64,000 nt of DNA from Aegilops tauschii subsp. strangulata (GCF_002575655.3 NC_053035.3:92033322-92097321); one strand, 5' to 3'. Positions 24,599-36,344 are shown, numbered from the stretch's first letter. The notes: generated by a model not told the origin, from the sequence alone. Translations and numbers: made by a program.

Positions 24599-24800
24599 GG
24601 AATAGAAAAATGCAACGTCTCTCCTCTTTCTCCCGTGCTTGCACGCATGTACAGTATAGAGGACAGAGTCTACTCCCCTGTCCCTTCTATCACAAATCAC
24701 AAAGCAGTGAGGCATCAAATCACAAAGCACGGATGAAGCAACCATCATTTCACTCTTCGCTGACTCCGCTTCTCCATCGTCTTCTTCGAGAAACCATCTC
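24220..24800 (+). repeat. Leader-like dispersed sequence, copy B
   Basis: The segment holds the ACACGTGGGACCGCATG...GCAAACCG block and CGCGCGGAAAAATC at 24240-24365. At 24700-24800 it holds the AAATCACAAAGC, GAAGCAACCATCATTT and CTCCGCTTCTCC words. A plain tetranucleotide run sits between. No gene is recognised. Confidence 0.45.
24563..24597. repeat. (GATT)n microsatellite
   Basis: About eight uninterrupted copies of the tetranucleotide GATT are present. Read on the minus strand it gives a spurious Ser-Ile-Asn-Gln repeat. Confidence 0.95.
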
Positions 24801-25449
24801 ACCGCACTAAGCTGGACGGACGACGCTATTGTGTACGAGTAGTACTAGTACATTTACGCGTCCTTTGGTTCAACGGACTTCCTGGATGCAAATAAGGCGG
24901 TTGTCTCGGCTTGCAGACGGCACTTGCGAATGACTTACCGTGGTCTCCCTCAATGGTGTTCTCCGTCGAACGCACTTCGCCAAACCACAACGTTCGAGAT
25001 ATCGTTGACGTCACCGCAATGGGGAAGGAAGTCAAATATAGTTACTACCTCCATTTTTTTGTACACAAGGCTAGTATATCAAATTTACAATTTGAAAAAG
25101 GCCACTAACACTAATCGAGGCAAAATTGATGGGGTTTGCCTCGTACTAGCAACCAAGGACATTAATATCCCCTACATGCATGCGGAAGTGAGAAGGTTGG
25201 TTTGCATGGCACTGCATTAATAAAGCGATGAGGAGTGAGATGGTTAGCTCTTTGGGCTTTGGAGAAAAAAATACGCATTAATTGACACGTGAAACGAGGA
25301 TTTGTATCGATTAATCCCGTGAAGGAAAACCCCGCCTTTCTTTTTTAACACTAGTACTCCTAGTACGTAGTACTACGTACTTATCCTGTTTGGGTCTAGG
25401 CCTTGCATTGCCATACTTCGCCACACAATTTTGCCAAGCTTGCCTAAAG

Positions 25450-25640
25450 TTTTCAAAATGAAAAGGAGGTACACTTGCGCACAGCTGTCGCGGTCGCACC
25501 GCACCCTCACACGGTCGCTCCTGCACGCCACGGTCGCACCGCACCCTCACATGCACAGTCGCTCCTGCACGCCGCAAACCCAACCAAGGGAACGCACCCT
25601 CACCGACACGTGCTGTCGCATATGAACAAACCAAACTCAG
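25450..25640. repeat. Short GC-rich tandem duplication
   Basis: The words GGTCGCACCGCACCCTCACA and GTCGCTCCTGCACGCC alternate twice in about 100 bp. The same words occur once near 30500 (leader copy F). Confidence 0.6.
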
Positions 25641-25892
25641 CCATCCTACCGCTGACACATAATTTTCGTTCATAGAGTATGTTTATCCAACCGCATGTTG
25701 GGGAGTATCTGTACGGCCCGTGCGGTGGTCTTGTTGGGGAAGAAGAAGAGGTGAGGAAGAAGGGTTAGGAGACGTAGGATATTCACCCAACCGCCTGAAA
25801 TGGTAGACTGGCCCAAGTCAGGCGACTTGCATAACAATATATGTTTTTACACAGCAAAATATCCATAAAAACAACAACATAAAGAAAAACTA

Positions 25893-26722
25893 TCATTGCT
25901 CGCGGAACGAGACGGCCTCGTCGTCTTTGGCTGCCGGCGCGAACCAGCCGTAGCTGCCGACATGTGTCTCCGCACCGTGGTTGTCCTCGGCCTCCAGCTA
26001 CTCGTTCACGCGGAGCGTGCGGGCGCTCTGCACGGACGAGAGCACCGCCCGGTTCAAGTCGAGGATGTCCGGTTCCGCCTGCAGGAGGGCCTCGATGGCA
26101 GCGGCATCCGCGCACTCCGCGTCGAGTCGAGCCTCTGCCGCCCGGTGCAAGTCCAGGATGTCCGGTTCCGCCTACAGGAGGGCCTTGATGAGAGCGGCAT
26201 CCGCGCGCTCCGCGTCGAGTTGAGCCTCTGCCGCCCGGTTCAAGTCCAGGACGTCCGGTTCCGCCTGTAGGAGGGCCTCGATGGCAGCGGCATCCGCACG
26301 CTCCGCCTCAAGTTGAGCCTCCGCCGCCCAGTTCACATCCACGACATCCGGTTCCGCCTGTAGGAGAGCCTCGATGGCAGCGGCATGTGCACGCTCCACG
26401 TCGAGTTGAGCCTCTGCCTCCCGGTCCTCCTTTAGTATCGCCAGGTTGAACCGCTGGTCCGCCTGCACCATGGGGGACTCGGACGCCGGCACGAAGTCGA
26501 CGTCCATCGTCTCATACCCATCGGGGGCCTTCTGCGCCGCGACCTCCCCATGAACATTGGATCGGCTTCCTCCTCCTCGTAGCTTGGCTCCAGAGAACTC
26601 GGGGATTGGCCCGCCGCAAAGCGAGCTTGGGAACGGAGGTCTCTGGTGCCGACCGCCGCCGCGATTTCTGCGCGGCGCTCTGGCGTCAGCATCTTGTAGT
26701 ACGTGATCTTGCGGCGCACCAT
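25893..26722 (-). pseudogene. Broken gene for acidic protein with four 31-residue repeats
   Basis: The best start is ATG 26722, giving a basic N-terminus (MVRRKITYYKMLTPERRAE). An acidic linker containing EEEEAD follows, then four tandem 31-residue units built on AEAQLDAERADAAAIEALLQ plus an AEPDVLDLNRA-type half. The C-terminus ends SFREQ. Three lesions are visible: a one-base shift near 26553 between the N-terminal frame and the repeat frame, a TAG in repeat 3 (26172-26174), and a TAG near 25998-26000. The units should form Ala/Glu-rich helices. The family was not recognised and no function is assigned. Upstream DNA (26930-27050) resembles the leader-like repeats of this window. Confidence 0.6.
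26045..26420 (-). repeat. Four 93-bp coding tandem repeats
   Basis: Direct repeats encode the 31-residue units of the broken acidic-protein gene. The units differ from each other by a few substitutions each and keep the 93-bp phase, so they expanded while the frame was still translated. Confidence 0.85.
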
Positions 26723-26929
26723 GGCTCTCTGGCGAACTAGGGGACGCTTGATGCGGGCTAGGGGATCGAAAGGTGGGGGAAGGGGCTGGAGATTAGGTGT
26801 GCTTTTAGGGGAGTGGCTGGTGTAGGCCGAGTAGCGAAGGTTCTGGTGTGAATAGTGGTTCCGGTGACGACCGGTCAATCGGTTTTGACTGTACATCGCT
26901 CTTGTCGCCTTTGCGTTGCAGCCCGGCAC

Positions 26930-27050
26930 GCTGGACCCTCCACGTCGCTCACCGAATGGAACGCGCTTTGTCTTGTGTTTTCGCTCGCTTGTGGGACCGC
27001 AGTTGAGAGCAAACCGATGTCCCTCCCCCTCCCCCGCCCGCGTCATTTTA
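26930..27050 (+). repeat. Leader-like dispersed sequence, copy E
   Basis: The segment has GGAACGCGCTTTG, then GTGGGACCGCA...GCAAACCG, then a C-rich tail. This matches the order of blocks at 30555-30640 and, more weakly, at 24240-24360. Confidence 0.45.
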
Positions 27051-28700
27051 TGCGGAGTAAATAAAAACAGAGGGAGTATACTACGGATGAGGATCCCCTG
27101 ACATGGCCGAACCCATTGAGTAACTGACATGCGGGGCCTAGCAAGCATGGGGTCCGCCAGTAAGTGGCCAAAAGGGAGGGTAAGGCAGGGATACGTATGT
27201 GAAAGGAGCTTCCAATGATATAATTTTCACATTATACATCTCATGTACTATTAATCTTGTCAATAGTCAAATGCGGTTTTGAAAAACGCATTAGAGCATG
27301 GTTAATAATATAGCCGGTCGATGGCCATAAGGAACTGCCATGTCATCTATAGCCATCATCTATTATATGCACTCATACAGTAGTGTGGGCTATAAGGTTG
27401 GCTATTTCCCGCAAAAAAAATTATAAGGTTGGCTATTGTATTAGTACTTTTTTCCATCTCCTCTCCATCTCTTTCTTCATATTTATTGTACGTATTTAAC
27501 TAGGAACGCGTATATAGCTAGGCTCTTGCATGAGAGCTCACTCCTCTTACTTTTTCACATCTCTCTCCTCCATATAGGCCCTATATAAATGGAAGGAGGG
27601 AGTACAACTATGAGCACTGCATACTCTAGTACAGATGTTGTCAGTATTCCACTAGTACTATTGGACAGGGAGCTTAAAAAGTTACTATTGGACTGGCTAT
27701 ACGTGGCGAAATCCTAGTAGGAAGAGCATGCGCGAGAACAAGCACATTCACGTGGTTGAAAACAAATTGGAAACCATCTCGAGTACAAATCTAGGAGTAT
27801 GTACGGATCTAACAATATTGATTGGGCGTTGTTGAATGTTGATACTTTTTTATCAAAGTAGAGATACTTTGACTACACATAAAACTTATATGTAAACTAG
27901 AAAGGATAGGAGGGAGTATATTGTACGTTCAAAAATGAAACGAACATTGAATACCCTTTATATATGATTTGTGGATGCCATGATCACCGGTTCAAAATTT
28001 TGAATCCGCCTTAGGTATCACACATGCCCCCACTCGTTCTCTCTCGATTTCATCTCGGGGTCCGGAGATCGATTGAAAGAGGACTAGGGTGGGTACAATA
28101 CGTTCGTTTCGCTTATGAACGTACAATTAATATACTCCCTCTGATCCACACAGACCCCCCCCCCCTGCGGGTCATTTCTATCATAGAAACAGACCAAACC
28201 TTTCTCTCCTTGCATGACACGCAATTGATCTCTGAACATTCAATTGATCTCGTCAACATGTGTCAGGGCATGCATGAACCGAATGGGATGCCAAAACTAA
28301 GACGCGAAGCGACACGTAGTGGAGGCAAAGTGAAACTTCAAACGAACCGTTTGTTTGTATGCATGTCGGACAAATTACAAATAAACATTGGAAATACAAG
28401 CATGGTCTAGGCCTACATGCGAATGATACTCGGCAGAATGTTCAAATGAGGCATGCGGGTGGATGGACTCGGCCGGAGGGCGACATGATCGATGGAGAAG
28501 AGGGTTGGAGATGAATGAGAAATAAGCAAACGCCACATGATTATACTTGACCGGCTCAAATAAACAATAAGTTGTCTCGCTTGGCCTACATAGTGAAAGG
28601 ACTAATGTGCAACGCGGAGCACTGACGCTCGAATATGGCCGGGAAAACAGGGAAACCGACATGTGGGGCACACCTGTCGGGACAACGTAGCGCAAACTAG
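27051..28700. other. Intergenic stretch with MITE fragments
   Basis: No gene is recognised. Around 27295-27440 there is MITE-like sequence with the word ATAAGGTTGGCTATT repeated 34 bp apart. Partial Stowaway-like ends (GGAGGGAGTA or TACTCCCTCTG) occur near 27595, 27912 and 28133 without matching partners. Confidence 0.4.
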
Positions 28701-28704
28701 TCCA

Positions 28705-28860
28705 ATGGAGGAGCTGGCCCACGACCTCCTCGCCACCGGCAACCGTTCATGTGGGTCGTGGGGGCCAACAACGTGGCGCAGCTCCAGCACCGCCTCTGGA
28801 CACCGCGACCGCGGTGAGCGACACGCTCATCGTCGCTAGACACGGTCGGTTTCAGTGTGC
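28705..28860 (+). pseudogene. Possible glycosyltransferase (UGT) gene scrap
   Basis: A short frame from ATG 28705 reads MEELAHDLLATGN. After a one-base shift it reads FMWVVGANN. Together these resemble the segment of plant family-1 UDP-glycosyltransferases between the FGT motif and the sugar-donor box. No donor box is seen downstream, where a MITE begins. The match is short and by eye only. If correct, it is a frame-shifted fragment. Confidence 0.25.
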
Positions 28861-28897
28861 CGAGGGTGGCGTTAGTGCTGTGGCACGACCAACAGCT

Positions 28898-29172
28898 AGT
28901 ATGTTTGGTTTGTGCCCAAGGTTGCCCCATCAAAGCATTGGGTAGCCAAAATTTTGGTTGAGGTTTTGGTTGTCCATGATTTGGCCGACATCAGCAAGAA
29001 AAATGAACTAGAGTTGGCTAGAGTTCATTGGCATGCCAAAAAAATGGCAACCATCCATTTTTGGGTCATGACCAAAAACTCAAAAAAAATGGCAACCATC
29101 CAAACAAATACCAATCTTTGGGTCATGATCAAAATTTTGGTAAGGTGCACTTTGGCCACAATCCAAACACAC
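28898..29172. mobile_element. MITE-like element with imperfect terminal inverted repeats
   Basis: The left end TATGTTTGGTTTGTGCCCAA pairs with the right end TTTGGCCACAATCCAAACAC. The interior is AT-rich and has two copies of an AAAATGGCAACCATCCA word. No coding capacity is seen. The superfamily is unclear because no clean target duplication was identified. Confidence 0.5.
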
Positions 29173-29605
29173 CCCAACACCCGGCTCGTTGAGGATGCAC
29201 GGGGCGCCGGGACGCGTCCGCGGAGTGGTGTAGCGCGGCCAACTGCATCCTCAGGACCTGAGACCATGCCAGGTCGTCTTGCTTTTTCAATGACATGCGT
29301 CAATCGCATGTGAGCAAAGGGAATCTCCAACGTTGCCACGGCCGCAACTGACTACCCTGGCACACCAAAAACCCTCGTCCCTCGCGCCGTCGCGCGGTGC
29401 GTTCCCAACCGGCGCCAGCTGCCCGTATTCATGCCGTCCGTCCGTATGCCGTCGTTAAGAGGCTCGGTGCCCGAGGAACCAACTCCGACGACTTAATGAC
29501 GCACCAGGACGCTTGGCCTCACCGGAATGCGCTACTTAAAGCGGCAACGCCCAGCTAACCTCCACACCATAGCACATCGTCCTCCTACCTGGCACCACAT
29601 CCGCC

Positions 29606-29803
29606 ATGACCGCAAGCGCAAACGCTCTGCGGGAGAGCTTGTCTTTGGGGATGGAGCTCGAGGTCGCCGCCCTCGCTCAAGTCGCCACACAAGCGGTGGC
29701 CACGCTGGCGGCCGACGACGGGAGCACCGTCAGCCACGCGTCCTACTTGCCGCCGTCCAACGTCCGGCACCGCCGAGGTCGGGGACTCCTCCGAGGATGA
29801 GTA
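29606..29803 (+). CDS. Small hypothetical protein, 65 codons
   Basis: ATG 29606 opens a frame with an Ala-rich helix (residues 16-35, ELEVAALAQVATQAVATLAA) followed by a Ser/Pro-rich and then Arg/Gly-rich tail, ending at a TGA. In another frame the tail would read an acidic GDSSEDE ending before a TAG, so a one-base shift near 29755 is possible. A TATA-like CTACTTAAAG lies about 75 bp upstream and the 3' side is AT-rich near 29980-30020. No family was recognised. It may be a small real gene or a decayed one. Confidence 0.35.
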
Positions 29804-30345
29804 GGGCATGGGAGGCGGCAGGGCATGGTGTGCCAACTGGCTGGTCCGTCTCCCGTGTTCTACTTTTCCTCGCCGGAGACCGCACCTTCACTTCACAGGT
29901 CTTGAACCCTGCCCCCGTACAACGAGATCGCAGATGGAGGACGTCGGTCGCCGCCGTAGAATAGGTTTAGGGTCGGGTTTCTTTTATTTTTTTGTCCTAT
30001 AAAAGTTCGAAATGTAATGAAAATCTGTTGTGTTTGCATTAATCTCGGCCGGTGTATATGAACTTTCACAATAATATAGTATATTGTAGGAGTAGTAGCA
30101 AGGCCTTATCTGCAAATGCACATTCACGCATTTCACATTTTTCTACATCTACGGGAACCTACGAAAGGGTTAACGTAAATTGCCTCTCTCTCTCCTCCCC
30201 TGATTTTCATGGTGGTGGGCCCCTCCCTCCCCCCAATCTACAATCAACAGCTCACACATTTCTCATTATGTTAATTACGTAACTGGGACTATGTAGGTGT
30301 AGCATTACTCGTCCTAAAAAACCCAACTAAGCCAACCTCCCAGCA

Positions 30346-30800
30346 TATCGCGCGGAAAAAGACCCGGCCGCGCCGTTTTAGTCGGGATTACCGGATTTCT
30401 AGTAGTAGTATCAATGGATCACGCGAAGCAACAAGTTTTTTTTTTGAGGGGGCGAAGCACCTAGTTTAAAAGGAAAAAAGGCGGTACACTCACAGCACCC
30501 CTGTCGCGGTCGCATTGCACCCCACACACGTTCGGTCCTGCACACGGCTCACGCAAACGGAACGCGCTTTGGCTTGCCTCTTCACTAACACGTGGGACTG
30601 CACTTGGAGAAACCGACCATGCGCCAAACTCCCCCCGCCCACCGCGCGAAAATCCTCCCCCCCCCCACCCAAAAATTCCCCCCAAATCCTAGATTCAACC
30701 GCCCTTCGGCCAGCTAGCCAATAATATTCCCCAAACCCCCTCCACTCCATTCGCTACGCCAAAGCCGCCCTCCCCGCCACGCCGATACATTGGCGCCGCG
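30346..30800 (+). repeat. Leader-like dispersed sequence, copy F
   Basis: Blocks appear in order: ATCGCGCGGAAAAAGACCC, TATCAATGGATCACGCGAA, GTCGCGGTCGCATTGCACCC, GGAACGCGCTTTGG, and ACGTGGGACTGCA with a C-rich tail and AAAATTCCCC. Each block is shared with one or more of 23778-24200, 24240-24365, 25310-25640 and 26930-27050. It lies about 0.7 kb upstream of the transposase start and may be its promoter region. Confidence 0.5.
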
Positions 30801-30867
30801 GTTCATCGAGGGGACGCATGGCGATCCTCTCGCTCCCACAGTACACTCTCGTAGACTGCCGTCCTCT

Positions 30868-30965
30868 AGCCGCGCCGCCACCGCTGGCGACATTCTTGTG
30901 GAGGCGCACGGCGGTCAACACCGCCACCGCTGGCGACGTTCGTGTGGAGACGCACGGTGGTCAGC
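30868..30965. repeat. Short direct duplication upstream of transposase
   Basis: The word CGCCACCGCTGGCGAC, followed by a TTCNTGTGGAG-type tail and GCACGG, occurs twice about 45 bp apart. The surrounding frame (30818-31030) looks like GC-rich leader DNA. Confidence 0.6.
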
Positions 30966-30971
30966 TTCTCC

Positions 30972-31519
30972 CACGGTACGCGCATTCTAGACTGATGCCC
31001 CGTGCATGTCGGTGTAGCGCTGAATGTTAGCTGATAGACGCTGTTAATCTCATTGTTTGCCGAAGTAGTTTACAGTCAATATGCTCTGCTTAAGAAGCTT
31101 CCTTGCCCTGTTCTGCACTCAATCTGCTTAGCTGAGATGGCATGCCAAGGCCGATTAGTTGCTAAAATATCCTGCCATATATTTATTGTGACGTAGATTG
31201 CCATGGTCTAGTAGCCAATTTGTTAGGTGAAATAGCTCTACACCATTTTATACTCGATCTTTGTTGCTGCGATGGCCTTCGATAGTTCGATGGCTGTGTG
31301 CTCGGCTTCATTGACTGCTGAAACAGCCTACCATAATTTAGCACTCAAATCTGTTTGCTGAATTAGCTTTACATATATTTCGTTACTTAGATCTGCTCGT
31401 CCAAATATCTTGCCATAGCTTTAGACATCGACCTAGGCATTTTCTTCTGGACTTCATAAAAAAGCATATATGTTTTTCCTGTAATATCTAGTAGAAGAAC
31501 TAATTTGTATGTCTAACAG
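30972..31519 (+). other. Candidate 5'-UTR intron of the transposase gene
   Basis: The stretch is T-rich and stop-rich. It is bounded by CCACG|GTACGC near 30975 and TCTAACAG directly before the ATG at 31520, as in a leader intron. There are no open frames of note. This is inferred from splice-like signals only. Confidence 0.35.
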
Positions 31520-34500
31520 ATGGACATGACTTGGATAACTTCTGCTCGAAGATTCTCCGCTGCATATGTCGAGGGGGTTGAAAACTTCATGAACTTTATC
31601 AGAGCTGAGTACGGTGGTCCGAAATCAGATGTGCTCTGCCCGTGTAGCAGTTGTATGAATTCAGTTACAAGACCCCAGTCAACTGTGCAAGATCATCTAC
31701 ACTTGTCTGGGATGTCGGTCACATATACTAGGTGGGTTCATCATGGTGAAGCTGTGAACGTCAATGTTATTGACTACGTGGAAGCAGCAGATCACCATCT
31801 TGATCTGCCTGATGCTCAGGTGGAAGAGCAAGAGGAGGAGGTGGCGGAGCCAGTGAGTTTGACCAACATTGAAACAATGCTACGAAATGCTCGTGCATTC
31901 CGTGAACTTTCACCTGCAGAAGAAAAATGGTGGGCCCGCAAGTTGGAACAATGCAACGTGGCTGTCACCCTAGGAAATAAGTTGTCAGTATTCTCAGCTA
32001 TGGTCACCTTTCTTCAGGTGAAGACATCTGAGCGGATGACCAACAAATCATTTGATGCGATGTTGGCTGCTTTCCGCAAAGCTTTCCCAGATGCGTCTGA
32101 GCTGCCACACACCTACAGTAAAATGAAGAATTTCCTTCGTGCAGTTGGAATTGGATATGATATGATCCATGTTTGTAAGAATAATTGTGTTCTGTTCCGA
32201 AAGGATTATGCCAACTTAAGTGAATGCCCGAAATGCAAATCATCAAGATGGAAAGATGGCGATGTTGTGAAGAGGATTCCTCATAATGTTCTGAGACATT
32301 TTCCAATTACACCAAGATTGCAGAGGTTGTTTCATGATGCTGAAACAAGAGAGGATGTACTGTGGCATTCTAGGAACCAGGATTTCAGAGATCAGAATGT
32401 AATGAGCCATCCATCACATGGTAGTGAGTGGAAAAGCTTCAATCAAAAGCACGAAAAGTTTGTTGCTGACCCGAGAAACATTAGACTTGGCTTAGCTTCA
32501 GATGGATTTAACCCATTTGGCCACCAGAGCGCCACATATAGCATGTGGCCAGTGCTTGGTATCCCTTACAACATACCTCCAAATGTCTGCACCAAAGAAT
32601 CAAACTACATGATGGCCTTGCTCATCCCAGGTCCAAAAAGTCATGGGAAGGATTTTGATTTGTTCATGGAGCCTCTTGTGGAGGAACTTCAACAGCTATG
32701 GAGGGATGTTCTCACTCGAGACCTATATAGCAGCCCACCAGCTGATTTCTTTCTGCGTGTTGTTTTAATTTGGTGCATCCATGATTATCCGGCGTTGGGC
32801 ACTATGTCAGGGCGAACGACACATGGTTACAATGCATGTGTTCACTGTGACAGGAATCCGCTGTCATACGCAATACTTAGCAAGATCTGTTACATTGGAC
32901 ACCGCCGTTTCCTTGCCAAGGACAAGCCGCATCCTAGAAAATACCAAAGACATTTGTTCAATGCAAAGCATGAAAACCGTGATGCGCCAAAGAGGCTCAC
33001 CGCCGATGAGTTGCAAGTGAAATTAGAGAAGGTCAGGCATATTACACCAGGAAACCATCCTGATAATGGTAGCGGGAACAGGAAGCGTGGCAGGGCAGAA
33101 GAGAGATTATTGTTTACCCGCAGGTCCACTTTGTGGGACTTGGAGTATTGGAAAGATTTGGATCCGCGGCATAATCTTGATGTGATGCACATCGAGAAAA
33201 ATATATGTGACAGCATTATCGGCACACTTCTTAATATTGAAGGCAAGACGAAAGATACCTTAAAATCTAGGATTGATTTGACACACCTGGGTATCAGAAA
33301 GGATTTGCAGGTGCAAGATGAAGGTAAACCATGGGATATGGCACCCGTTGTGTACATCTTGGACAAGGTAAAAAGAAAAGAATGCTGCAAGGTCCTGTCA
33401 CGTGTGAGATTCCCACATGGATTTGCTTCCAACCCTGAAAAGAGAGTCAGTGCAGATGGAGACAAGGTACAAGGGTTGAAAACTCATGACTGCCACGTCC
33501 TACTTCAAAGGGTTTTACCTGTTATCCTTAGAGGATTGGGCCGCCCTGACTTATACAGAGCAGTTGCAGAGTTGGGACAATTCTTCAGGGAACTCTGCAG
33601 TAGAAATATCAGGATAGATGCTTTGGAGCGTCTTAGAGACAAGATACCAACTATCCTATGCGACCTTGGGAAGATATATCCTCCAACCTTCTTTGATGTG
33701 ATGGTGCATTTGGCTGTTCATCTACCTGATGAGGCACTACTTAGAGGTCCAGCACGGTATGGCTGGATGTACCCTATTGAAAGGCGGCTAGGCACTTTCA
33801 AGGGCTATGTTAGGAATAGAGCTAGACCCAAGGGTTCCATTGCAGAGGCCTACATTGCTACAGAAGTGTTGACATTCTGCTCAAAATACATTGAAACAGC
33901 CGATCAGCTTAGCAAAGACGTGGATGAAGACAATCCCGGGCTCAATGTTTTCGATTATTCTGTTCGAGTTACAGGGAAGAATCGACAAGAGGACAAACCA
34001 AAAGATTTGGACAAAATGGTTTGGCATGTGTTGAATAATTGTCCTGAGATACTACCTTATATCAAGTAAGTGCTAAGTACTGTAGCTTATACATCGTAAT
34101 CTACCAAACTTGCAGCACATTCTTATATATTTAGATGTTTGATGCGATCACTATGTTGTGCAGCATCTACAAAAAGGAGTTACTGCCGCAAAATCCAAGA
34201 AACATTGACAAACTGGTTATGGCAGGATTTGCGAAATGGTTCAAGAGCCATGTAAGCTTTTGAATTGCACTGTCAGTTTTTTTAATATATTGAGTACATA
34301 AGATGATCAGCTTGTCTATTTTCTAACCATAGGTTAAGAAGATGCGGGAGGATGGGCAGGCAGTTGATGATGCCCTTTACTCACTAGCAATGGGTCCTGA
34401 TACTCGGGTAAGACATTATGAATCTTGCGTTGTTGGAGATGTGCGCTACAACACCCTTGCACGAGACGAAGGCAGGAAGACACAAAACAGTGCCATCATG

Positions 34501-35037
34501 AGCACGGATACGTATGACAAAGAGACAATTGAAATGTATGCTAACATAACAGACATTGTTCAGTTGCAGTATATCTCCAGTTTCGAGGATCATCGGTGTG
34601 TGGTTCTGTTGTGCTGTCGTTGGTATAACCTGTTTTCCAGGATCGCAAAACCCAGAGCTGATGATTATTTCAAATCCATCAATGTCAAGGTGGCGTACCA
34701 GACCAACGAGCCTTTTATTTTGGCAAATCAAGCAACACAGATATTTTTCTTGGAAGACACATTTGCACGTAGCGATGACTGGAGAGTAGTGCAAAGGTTT
34801 GAGCAGAGGAATTCGTTTAATGAAGTTGCACAACAAGATGATGCTTACACTGCTCCTGATGTACAAGATAACACAGATCTTCCTAATATCTTTGAGAACC
34901 ATCACGTCAATGACGCCGGCGAAAAGATTGCCTGTCGTGCTGTGGACATACAAGAGTTGATCAAGAAGAAGCCAACGTTCGAGGACGTTGAGGATGAAGA
35001 AGAAGATGACACCGTGGGGAATTACGATTCAGACTGA
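31520..35037 (+). CDS. CACTA transposase, TNP2 type, three exons
   Basis: Predicted exons are 31520-34065, 34164-34251 and 34333-35037, with GTAAGT/CAG and GTAAGC/TAG splice sites. Joined, they give 3,339 nt, a frame of 1,112 codons plus stop. Residues 1-75 look like the transposase-associated N-terminal domain, with CPCSSC. The core transposase has MWPVLGIPYN near 341, the HDYPALG...SG block near 420 and LDVMHIEKN near 552. A DUF4218-like region (726-800) and a DUF4216-like region (about 960-1030) follow, then an acidic C-terminus. In this family the protein binds element ends and cuts them for cut-and-paste movement in the nucleus. No stop or frameshift was seen, unusual for this window. 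A leader intron upstream is possible. Confidence 0.9.
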
Positions 35038-35542
35038 TACACATGGCGAAGATGTTGATGCTGCTGCTGCGGATGATGATTACATTGCTTTTGTCGTATT
35101 TGCCTGTCAGAAGACATTTTTTATCTACTATGTGAAATTGTGTTTGCTATGACAACTGAAACCTGATGAACATGTTGTTTAGTATTTTCCTATGAGAACA
35201 TCACTTGTTATGTATGCTGATTTGTGTTTGGTGATTGTATGACGACTAAAACATGATGACATTGTTGTTTAGTTGTACTCATATTTGGCTGTGAAACTTG
35301 AATTGATGACATAGTTTGCTATTGGACTGCAATTTGCTCGACGTCTTTGAATGAGAACAAAGCTGACCGACAGGTCCTCTGCTAATTTATTTATTTATTA
35401 CCAAAAGGGCCTCTGCTATTTATTTATTTATGAGCAAAAGGGGATAGCCCCTGATTTTCGTTAATAGAAATCATTAGATGTTCACAACACTACGCCCAGC
35501 CTGCTACACAGGTTTCATTCATTACTAGTTTCAGCAAAGTGC

Positions 35543-36142
35543 TCATGTCATAGCCACTAAATACATCACGAGTGCTACATACACTGCAAATAAAGAGACA
35601 ATCATCCTACAGAGCACATCGATTTTGCCCATTATCTTCACAAGCTCTTTCATCTCCTCATTGCTGTCAAGGCCGTTCAGCAGCTGTTGCTTGGCCATGA
35701 TCAGAGGAACTACATCTTTAACCTTCTGCTCTGCATCTTTCTCTTCCGCCGTTCCTTCAGTTACTTGTCCAACACCCCAACCTACTGGTATTGGGATTCC
35801 TCGGCTAACCAAATAATCAGCGTAGTTGCACTCCCCCACATCAGCAACTTCCCAGAAATACAAATCACATGAATCTTCCCTTTTCTGCACGAATCAAATT
35901 GGAAGATCATCAACCAAACTATTAAAAAAATCAGCAACTGAAAGCAGCAGAACAACACTTAAACATATTATTACCCCATGATTCGGGCATTTGTAGAAGA
36001 CTCGGCCAGGGTTGAGGATTGTGGTTGAGACGCGACAGATGACTCTGCGTGATTTGCAGCAGTGGCACCACACCAACGGCAGCGGGTTGCGATGAGCAAC
36101 CGGTTGCGGTGCGCGTGCCGGCGGGGGTGTGATGAGATCCAC
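35543..36142 (-). CDS. GRF-type zinc-finger protein with C-terminal membrane segment
   Basis: Two exons (36142-35975 and 35884-35543) join in phase at G|GTAATA...GTGCAG|A. The protein has a Pro-rich N-terminus, then WCHCC...C...GRVFYKCPNHG running across the splice into CDLYFWE. This Cys/His pattern with an aromatic WE ending is that of a GRF zinc finger, a nucleic-acid-binding module. A charged helix and a hydrophobic C-terminal stretch (VSLFAVYVALVMYLVAM) follow. No ATG was found in frame. 36142 is a GTG codon, and an ATG at 36224 lies in another frame, so the N-terminus may be shifted or spliced. It converges with the transposase gene, 505 bp from its stop. Whether it aids transposition is unknown. 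Confidence 0.65.
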
Positions 36143-36344
36143 AGGCGATGGTACGGGTGGCGACTTGGCGCATATTTAGTTGTTGCCTGCTGAAGAATAG
36201 GTGGACGAGCAGCCAGCAGACATGGTAGCTGCGGCCAGAGCTTCTGATGCTAGGCAGAGTAAGTAGAGAAGAGGAGAAGCGAATGTTGGATATGTCAGTT
36301 TCATTACTTGCAGAGTAGCATAGCACCATATATAGTCATAGTGT

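Noticed and set aside
24457..24648. Ile-Asn-Gln-Ser repeat protein
   Set aside because: It is the translation of the (GATT)n run on the minus strand.
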